DNA of 21,144 bases from Bacillota bacterium (GTDB lineage Bacteria > Bacillota > Clostridia > Acetivibrionales > DSM-2933): positions 1-21,144 of the forward strand of contig JAEYYB010000020.1 in the NCBI GenBank assembly GCA_023430975.1. Direction: 5' to 3'. The notes beneath the pieces are model-generated. The model was not told where the DNA came from. It saw only the letters and a program-made list of their open reading frames with translations, and made no database searches. A program made the position numbers and the translations under genes. Positions 16,308 through 21,144 of the stretch are shown here, one piece after another (within the stretch, counting starts at the first letter, position 1; each line of letters opens with the position of its first letter).

Positions 16308-16656
16308 AATTCAATTCTTTTCACTGATTTTTCAATTTTTCTCACAATGTATATCTTAAAATTCTTTATAATTTATAGGTATAAACATTATAATTATTTT
16401 AGACTATATATCATCGAATAAAATCATTAATATCAAGAAAAAACCAGGGTAAAAAAAGTTTTCGACAAAATTTGACACAGATTAACATAATTAAAGAAAA
16501 TATAATCTTTATTACATTCATTTAACCAGTAAAATGTTGCAATATGAGGCATTTGGGCGAACGATTCCTTTAATAAAAAAAAGGATTTTAAAAAAAGTAA
16601 GAGAATATACTAATTGTAATTTAATTCCAATAACAAAAGAAAATGACATCTGGTAG
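16308..16656. other. AT-rich leader region of noc with one 0A-box-like site
   Basis: About 350 bases without a coding frame. TTCGACA at 16461-16467 is a perfect complement of the Spo0A box core TGTCGAA, and TTGACA at 16472-16477 resembles a -35 element but lacks a well-spaced -10. The noc promoter should be in this stretch but cannot be fixed. The palindrome recognised by Noc (ATTTCCCGGGAAAT) is not present here or elsewhere in the window. Confidence 0.45.
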
Positions 16657-17580
16657 ATGGGTCGTGATGGAAAAAATACACAAAGGATGGTGCATATTAT
16701 GCTGGAAAACAGGGTTCAAGAAGAAAGAAATCTAAAGAAGGATAGTATTAAAAACATGTCTTACATAAGGATTGAAAATATTAGACCAAATCCTTATCAA
16801 CCGAGAAAACAATTTAATATTTCGTCTCTGGAAGAATTATGTGGATCAATTAAGCAGTATGGAGTTATTCAACCTATTAATGTAAGAAGAATTTCAAACA
16901 CCACTTATGAGCTGGTAGCAGGAGAGAGGAGACTAAGGGCTGCTACAATGGCAGGGCTTGAAGAAATTCCTGCAATTGTAGTGAACATAGATGATAATGA
17001 TTCTGCTGTAATTGCACTAATAGAAAATTTGCAAAGAGAAGATTTAAATTATATGGAAGAGGCAGAAGGTTACAACAATCTCATTAAGGACCATGGATTT
17101 ACACAGGATGAACTTGCACAAAAAATAGGTAAAAGCCAATCTACTATAGCAAATAAGATAAGGCTTCTTAAGTTAGGACCATTGGTTAAAAAAATACTAA
17201 AGGACAATAATCTGACTGAGCGGCATGCACGTGCACTACTCAAGCTGCACGATGAACAAATACAGATGAAGGTGTTAAAGCATGTTTGCGAAAAGGGTAT
17301 GAATGTTAAGAAAACTGAGGAGCTGGTGGATAGAGCAATCGAGAGGTATACAAGCAGACCAAGCAATATAAATAATCCAGGAAGCAATAGTAATGGAAGA
17401 GAAGCGGTACATGAAAAGAAATTTACAAAGGCCATAAGAGATATTAGAATCTTTGTAAATACCATTAAGCAAGCTATTGATCTTATGAAAAAATCAGGAG
17501 TAAATGCGAAGGCTGCACAACTGGACAGGGGAGAGTACATGGAATTTATTATAAGAATACCTAAAGGTGGAAATACTTAA
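16657..17580 (+). CDS. noc: Nucleoid occlusion protein Noc (ParB paralogue)
   Basis: DNA-binding CTPase of the ParB/Noc family that blocks division over the nucleoid in Bacillus. Visible parts: the N-terminal CTP-binding ParB region with RPNPYQPRK (43-51), GERRLRA (89-95) and ENLQRED (123-129), then the helix-turn-helix GKSQSTIANKIRLLKL. At the four positions known to switch specificity between ParB (R, T, A, G) and Noc (Q, K, K, R), this protein has Q161, K167, K172 and R189, all Noc-type. The position after rsmG is typical. The start is uncertain: ATG 16657 has a poor ribosome binding site, while ATG 16699 (MLENRVQEER) has AAGGA 11 bases upstream and may be the real start. An N-terminal amphipathic membrane-targeting helix, as in Bacillus Noc, is not obvious. 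A parA-parB pair does not follow; gyrA does. Confidence 0.9.
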   Translation: MGRDGKNTQRMVHIMLENRVQEERNLKKDSIKNMSYIRIENIRPNPYQPRKQFNISSLEELCGSIKQYGVIQPINVRRISNTTYELVAGERRLRAATMAGLEEIPAIVVNIDDNDSAVIALIENLQREDLNYMEEAEGYNNLIKDHGFTQDELAQKIGKSQSTIANKIRLLKLGPLVKKILKDNNLTERHARALLKLHDEQIQMKVLKHVCEKGMNVKKTEELVDRAIERYTSRPSNINNPGSNSNGREAVHEKKFTKAIRDIRIFVNTIKQAIDLMKKSGVNAKAAQLDRGEYMEFIIRIPKGGNT

Positions 17581-17598
17581 TAATAGTAAGAATGTTAA

Positions 17599-17628
17599 AA
17601 GGGGGACAGATTAATCTGTTCCCTTTAA
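17599..17628 (+). terminator. noc terminator
   Basis: Starting 19 bases after the stop, arms AAGGGGGACAGA and TCTGTTCCCTT pair over about 12 bases with two G-T pairs around a TTAA loop. The U-rich tail continues into a tandem repeat of TTTAATATATATTC. Confidence 0.8.
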
Positions 17629-17689
17629 TATATATTCTTTAATATATATTCTTTAATATATATTTTAGTATAAAAAAAGTATAAAAAAA
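17624..17689 (+). repeat. Two adjacent short tandem repeats between noc and gyrA
   Basis: The 14-mer TTTAATATATATTC is repeated three times over 17624-17665 (the third copy lacks only the final C), and the 11-mer GTATAAAAAAA is repeated twice at 17668-17689. The first array begins in the terminator's U tract; the second ends just before the candidate gyrA -35. Exact units suggest recent replication slippage. Confidence 0.9.
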
Positions 17690-17690
17690 G

Positions 17691-17719
17691 TGGACAGCCA
17701 TTGAAAACTTTATTAAAAT
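17691..17719 (+). promoter_or_regulatory. Candidate gyrA promoter
   Basis: TGGACA (17691-17696), a 17-base spacer and TAAAAT (17714-17719). The leader would be about 80 bases and the preceding noc terminator supports an independent promoter here. Confidence 0.5.
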
Positions 17720-17806
17720 TAGTATTGGTGATATTTTTCTTCAAAAATCCCAAGAAAGTTTTTTAATAGAAATCATATATAGCAATTTAGAAAAGGGGTA
17801 AATTTA

Positions 17807-20332
17807 ATGCCAGATTCAAATGAAGTAAGGGAACAAAGGATTATACCGGTTGATATAGAATCTGAAATGAAAAAATCATTCATAGATTACGCCATGAGTG
17901 TTATCGCTGACCGTGCACTGCCTGATGTCAGAGATGGATTGAAGCCTGTTCATAGAAGAATTTTATATGCTATGTCTTTGCTTGGTTTCACTCCGGATAA
18001 GCCGCATAGAAAATGTGCTACTACTGTCGGGGAAGTTTTGGGTAAATTCCATCCGCATGGTGATGCAGCCGTATATGATAGTATGGTACGTATGGCTCAG
18101 AACTTTTCATTAAGATACATGCTTGTAGACGGCCATGGAAATTTTGGTTCTGTAGACGGAGATCCTCCCGCTGCCATGAGGTATACAGAGTCAAGACTTT
18201 CAAAAATATCAATGGAAATGCTGAGCGACATAAATAAAGATACTGTTGATTTCAAGCCAAACTTTGACGAGCATGAAATGGAGCCAGTAGTATTGCCGTC
18301 GAGATTTCCAAACCTTTTGGTGAACGGTTCATCCGGTATTGCAGTTGGTATGGCTACAAATATACCTCCACACAATTTGGGTGAGGTTATAGACGGAATT
18401 ATTAAAATTATTGATGAGCCGCAAATAACCATTGATGAATTGAATAAGATAATTAAGGGACCTGATTTTCCTACGGCAGGTATTATAATAGGAAAGCAGG
18501 GAATAAGAGATGCATATAGAACTGGTAAAGGTAGGATAGTTGTAAGGGCTCAGGCTTCAATTGAGCCTTGGCAAAACAACAGACAGCGTATAATTGTAAC
18601 TGAGTTGCCTTACCAGGTGAACAAAGCAAGACTCATAGAGAAGATAGCCGATTTGGTTAAGGATAAGAGAATTGAAGGTATTTCCGACCTTCGTGATGAA
18701 TCGGATAGAGAAGGTATGAGGATTGTTATTGAGCTGAAAAGAGATGCCAATGCTAATGTTGTATTGAACCAGCTTTATAAAAACACGCAGCTTCAGGAAA
18801 CCTTCAGTGCTAACATGCTTGCCCTTGTTCAAACAGAAGATAAGAAGTTTGAACCAAGGATCTTAAATTTAAGACAGACTATTGATCATTATATAAATCA
18901 TCAGAAGGAAGTTATAGTAAGAAGAACAAAATTTGAGCTTAATAAGGCTGAGGCAAGAGCCCATATTTTGGAGGGCTTGAAGATTGCCTTAGATAACCTT
19001 GATGAGGTTATTAATATAATCAGAAATTCAAAAACAGAGCCTATTGCCAAGCAGGGACTTATGGACAGGTTTAATTTGAGCGAGAGACAAGCTCAAGCCA
19101 TTGTAGACATGAGACTTGGTAGACTCACAGGTTTGGAAAGAGATAAGCTGGAAAATGAATATAGAGAGCTTCTTGAAAAAATCCAGTATTATAAAGATGT
19201 TTTGGCAAACGAGTATCTGGTTCTTAAGATTATTAAAGAAGAGCTTACCGTTATTAAAGAGAAGTTTGCTGATGAAAGAAGAACTCAAATTACTATAGAT
19301 GAAGATGAAATAGATATTGAGGATATGATTAAGGAAGAAGAAAATGTTATAACCCTTACTCATTTCGGTTATATAAAGAGACAGCCTACCGATAGTTATA
19401 AAAGCCAGAGAAGGGGAGGAAAGGGTATAATAGGCCTTAGCACCCGTGAGGAAGATTTTGTTGAAAACTTGTTTACTACTTCAACCCATGACTTTATTCT
19501 CTTCTTTACCAATAAGGGAAGGGTATTCAGAAAGAAGGCATATGAGATACCTGAGTCAGGAAGGCAGGCAAAAGGAACGGCAATTGTAAACCTTCTGCAG
19601 CTTAATCCAGACGAAAGGGTGGCAACTGTTATACCTATATCGGAATATAAGGAAGGCAGTTATCTTGTTATGGCTACAAAGAACGGCCTTGTGAAGAAAA
19701 CCGACCTTATGGAATATGACAGTATTAGAAAAGGCGGACTTGCGGCGGTTGCATTAAAGGATAATGACGAGTTGATAGATGTTAAGCTTACTGATGGAAA
19801 CCAGGATATTATGCTGGCAACATTTAAGGGGATGTCTATTCGGTTTAATGAAAATGACGTAAGATCAGTTGGCCGTGTTTCCCAAGGTGTAAAGGGTATT
19901 GACCTTGAGGAAGAGGACTATGTTATAGGTATGGAGGTTTGCAGCGAAAATCTGTGCCTGCTTGTTGTAACAGAAAATGGATTCGGTAAGAGAAGCGAGC
20001 TGGACGAATACAAGGTTCAGTCAAGGGCAGGTAAGGGGATATTAACATATAGAGTTACATCTAAGACAGGTAACCTGGCTGGAGTTAAGCTGGTGGATGA
20101 GAATGACGATATAATGCTAATAAGCTCTGACGGCACAATAATAAGAATGAATGTAAGTGAAATAAGTATTTTAGGTAGGGCTACCCAGGGAGTTACATTA
20201 ATGAGAATGAATGAAGGCGACAAAGTTGTGTGCGTTGCAAGACTTGTAAAAGAGGAAGAGAATGAGTTAGAAGCCGAGGGTGAGCTTGATGTGGATAATG
20301 AAGTAGAAGGTGAAAATAAGGAAGAGGTATAG
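17807..20332 (+). CDS. gyrA: DNA gyrase subunit A
   Basis: Breakage-reunion subunit of gyrase, 841 residues. The winged-helix domain carries the catalytic tyrosine Y126 in AAMRYTESRL; the quinolone-pocket helix reads HPHGDAAVYDSMVRMAQ (82-98); the long coiled coil and tower follow; the C-terminal beta-pinwheel has the GyrA box QRRGGKGI, which marks gyrase rather than topoisomerase IV, and repeated GxG blade motifs. The protein ends in an acidic tail (about 25 residues rich in E and D), often regulatory in gyrases. AAAAGGGG is 8 bases before ATG. At the position equivalent to E. coli Ser83 it has A87, with D91 kept at the Asp87 position. It is encoded away from gyrB, between noc and an rRNA operon, with its own promoter and terminator. 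Confidence 0.98.
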   Translation: MPDSNEVREQRIIPVDIESEMKKSFIDYAMSVIADRALPDVRDGLKPVHRRILYAMSLLGFTPDKPHRKCATTVGEVLGKFHPHGDAAVYDSMVRMAQNFSLRYMLVDGHGNFGSVDGDPPAAMRYTESRLSKISMEMLSDINKDTVDFKPNFDEHEMEPVVLPSRFPNLLVNGSSGIAVGMATNIPPHNLGEVIDGIIKIIDEPQITIDELNKIIKGPDFPTAGIIIGKQGIRDAYRTGKGRIVVRAQASIEPWQNNRQRIIVTELPYQVNKARLIEKIADLVKDKRIEGISDLRDESDREGMRIVIELKRDANANVVLNQLYKNTQLQETFSANMLALVQTEDKKFEPRILNLRQTIDHYINHQKEVIVRRTKFELNKAEARAHILEGLKIALDNLDEVINIIRNSKTEPIAKQGLMDRFNLSERQAQAIVDMRLGRLTGLERDKLENEYRELLEKIQYYKDVLANEYLVLKIIKEELTVIKEKFADERRTQITIDEDEIDIEDMIKEEENVITLTHFGYIKRQPTDSYKSQRRGGKGIIGLSTREEDFVENLFTTSTHDFILFFTNKGRVFRKKAYEIPESGRQAKGTAIVNLLQLNPDERVATVIPISEYKEGSYLVMATKNGLVKKTDLMEYDSIRKGGLAAVALKDNDELIDVKLTDGNQDIMLATFKGMSIRFNENDVRSVGRVSQGVKGIDLEEEDYVIGMEVCSENLCLLVVTENGFGKRSELDEYKVQSRAGKGILTYRVTSKTGNLAGVKLVDENDDIMLISSDGTIIRMNVSEISILGRATQGVTLMRMNEGDKVVCVARLVKEEENELEAEGELDVDNEVEGENKEEV

Positions 20333-20364
20333 TTAAATAGTTAGTATTTTTAGTATGTTATATG

Positions 20365-20408
20365 AGAACGAACTGTTAAGTTTTATGAACAAGCAGTTCG
20401 TTCTTTCT
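20365..20408 (+). terminator. gyrA terminator
   Basis: A perfect 11-bp stem, AGAACGAACTG (20365-20375) with CAGTTCGTTCT (20394-20404), around an 18-base loop, followed by TTTCTAT. It begins 33 bases after the gyrA stop. Its T-rich tail is also the left end of repeat copy C. Confidence 0.85.
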
Positions 20409-20510
20409 ATATTAAAAGTGATAAATCTAGTACATTTGTCTGTCGCAAATCCCATTAAACCGTTCGTTATTTGCTCTGCCAAATGTAAGATTATTAACAC
20501 TTTTAATATA
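20405..20510 (+). repeat. Palindromic intergenic repeat, copy C
   Basis: Core 20411-20507 is 97 bases, in the same orientation as copy A. Perfect 13-bp terminal inverted repeats lie at 20408-20420 and 20498-20510. Inner paired blocks are AATCT(2-base bulge)TACATTTG with its complement, and GCAAAT with ATTTGC, around a loop containing ACCGTTCG, so RNA from either strand could fold into a long interrupted hairpin. It lies between the gyrA terminator and the rRNA promoters. Confidence 0.92.
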
Positions 20511-20648
20511 TATTAATATAATATAAATTGTATTTTAATAAATTTATACGAAGCTATATAATACATACCTATATGCAATATAATTAAGAAAAATAAAGAT
20601 AAATGAATATAATTAACATAAACATCCCATAATGATAATAAACTATTG

Positions 20649-20677
20649 TTGAAAAAGCATTTTATAGGTGTTATATT
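20649..20677 (+). promoter_or_regulatory. Candidate rRNA promoter P1
   Basis: TTGAAA (20649-20654), 17-base spacer, TATATT (20672-20677). It lies 90 bases upstream of a stronger match, the usual tandem arrangement of rRNA promoters. Another TTGACA at 20691-20696 lacks a good -10. Confidence 0.45.
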
Positions 20678-20738
20678 ATATAAGCTGTCGTTGACACGTT
20701 GCTTGGAAACAAGCAATAAAAAAGAATTATAAAAAGTG

Positions 20739-20767
20739 TTGACAACATAAAAAAAGTGTGATAGTAT
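20739..20767 (+). promoter_or_regulatory. rRNA promoter P2
   Basis: Perfect TTGACA (20739-20744), 17-base spacer and TAGTAT (20762-20767), preceded by an A-rich stretch that could serve as an UP element. The leader to mature 16S would be about 270 bases. Confidence 0.7.
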
Positions 20768-20792
20768 GATTAAGCTGCTTCTTGAGTGGCTT

Positions 20793-20813
20793 TGGACTTT
20801 GAAAAGTAAACAG
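20793..20813 (+). promoter_or_regulatory. boxA-like antitermination site in the rRNA leader
   Basis: GGACTTTGAAAAGTAAACAG resembles the Firmicutes rRNA leader element whose CTTTGAAAA core is boxA, bound by NusB-NusE to keep polymerase from terminating early. Its position, shortly after the P2 start site, is as expected. Confidence 0.5.
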
Positions 20814-20920
20814 TGTAAAAAGACGAAAGAAACTCGTTAATTTTAAGATGAAGCTTTTATAAGCTAAATCAAATTTGAGTAACTTGCGAACTTTATATAA
20901 AGTCAGTAAGTAGGAAATGA

Positions 20921-21003
20921 TTTAAGATTTACTTAGCGTTTTTTGCGGATAATGGCGGTTTAGCCATTATGAAAGCGAAAACATACGATAAGTTAATCTT
21001 AAA
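20921..21003 (+). other. Long stem-loop in the rRNA leader
   Basis: A perfect apical hairpin ATAATGGC/GCCATTAT (20949-20956 with 20963-20970) is enclosed by an outer stem in which TTTAAGATT-ACTTA-CGT (from 20921) pairs with the complement ending at 21003, with a few mismatches. It sits about 40 bases before mature 16S and may be a processing or leader-folding element. Confidence 0.65.
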
Positions 21004-21042
21004 CATTGAAACATTAAATGAGCTAATTAAATTTTCAAATAT

Positions 21043-21144
<102 letters not shown>

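Noticed and set aside
17070..17540. Minus-strand open frame of 156 codons inside noc
   Set aside because: Antisense shadow of the Noc helix-turn-helix region; no start signal or recognisable domain.
20513..20716. Minus-strand 67-codon frame upstream of the rRNA promoters
   Set aside because: It overlaps both candidate rRNA promoters' upstream DNA, lacks a ribosome binding site and is made of AT-rich low-complexity codons.

Overview
The window is the replication-origin region of a low-GC, AT-rich Gram-positive bacterium, almost certainly a clostridium (class Clostridia). The evidence is the gene order around dnaA, the presence of Noc and RemB, the codon and base composition, strong AGGAGG-type ribosome binding sites, and the first ~100 bases of a 16S rRNA gene with a Clostridia-like 5' end. 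Species cannot be named from the sequence alone.

Layout. Positions 71-1109 hold a decayed IS110-family transposase. A gene-poor AT-rich stretch follows (1110-1919); it contains copy A of a short palindromic repeat, a perfect parS site (ParB-binding centromere) and a third inverted repeat, all abutting one another. A half-size GDT1/TMEM165-like membrane protein (1920-2189, +) converges on gyrB through a shared terminator. The left replichore arm, all on the minus strand, reads outward from the origin: dnaA, dnaN, yaaA (S4 domain), recF, remB, gyrB. The right arm, all on the plus strand, reads rpmH, rnpA, yidD, yidC, jag, mnmE, mnmG, rsmG, noc, gyrA, then tandem rRNA promoters, an rRNA leader and the start of a 16S gene. 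Transcription diverges at the dnaA-rpmH spacer (9038-9672). That spacer carries DnaA boxes, as does the dnaA-dnaN spacer, so a bipartite oriC is likely.

How the genes work together: DnaA, DnaN, RecF and gyrase (GyrB and GyrA on opposite arms) run and protect replication. RpmH, RnpA, YidD, YidC and Jag serve ribosome and tRNA maturation and membrane-protein insertion. MnmE and MnmG modify tRNA wobble uridines, and RsmG methylates 16S rRNA. Noc is the nucleoid-occlusion paralogue of ParB.

The least expected feature is a family of three ~100-bp imperfect palindromes (1420-1528, 16147-16249, 20405-20510). They have an exactly conserved 97-base core, no indels between copies, and a symmetric base-pair-preserving change in their ends. 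They lie only in intergenic DNA, two of them just downstream of rsmG and gyrA and one directly against parS. I see no recognised family name for them.
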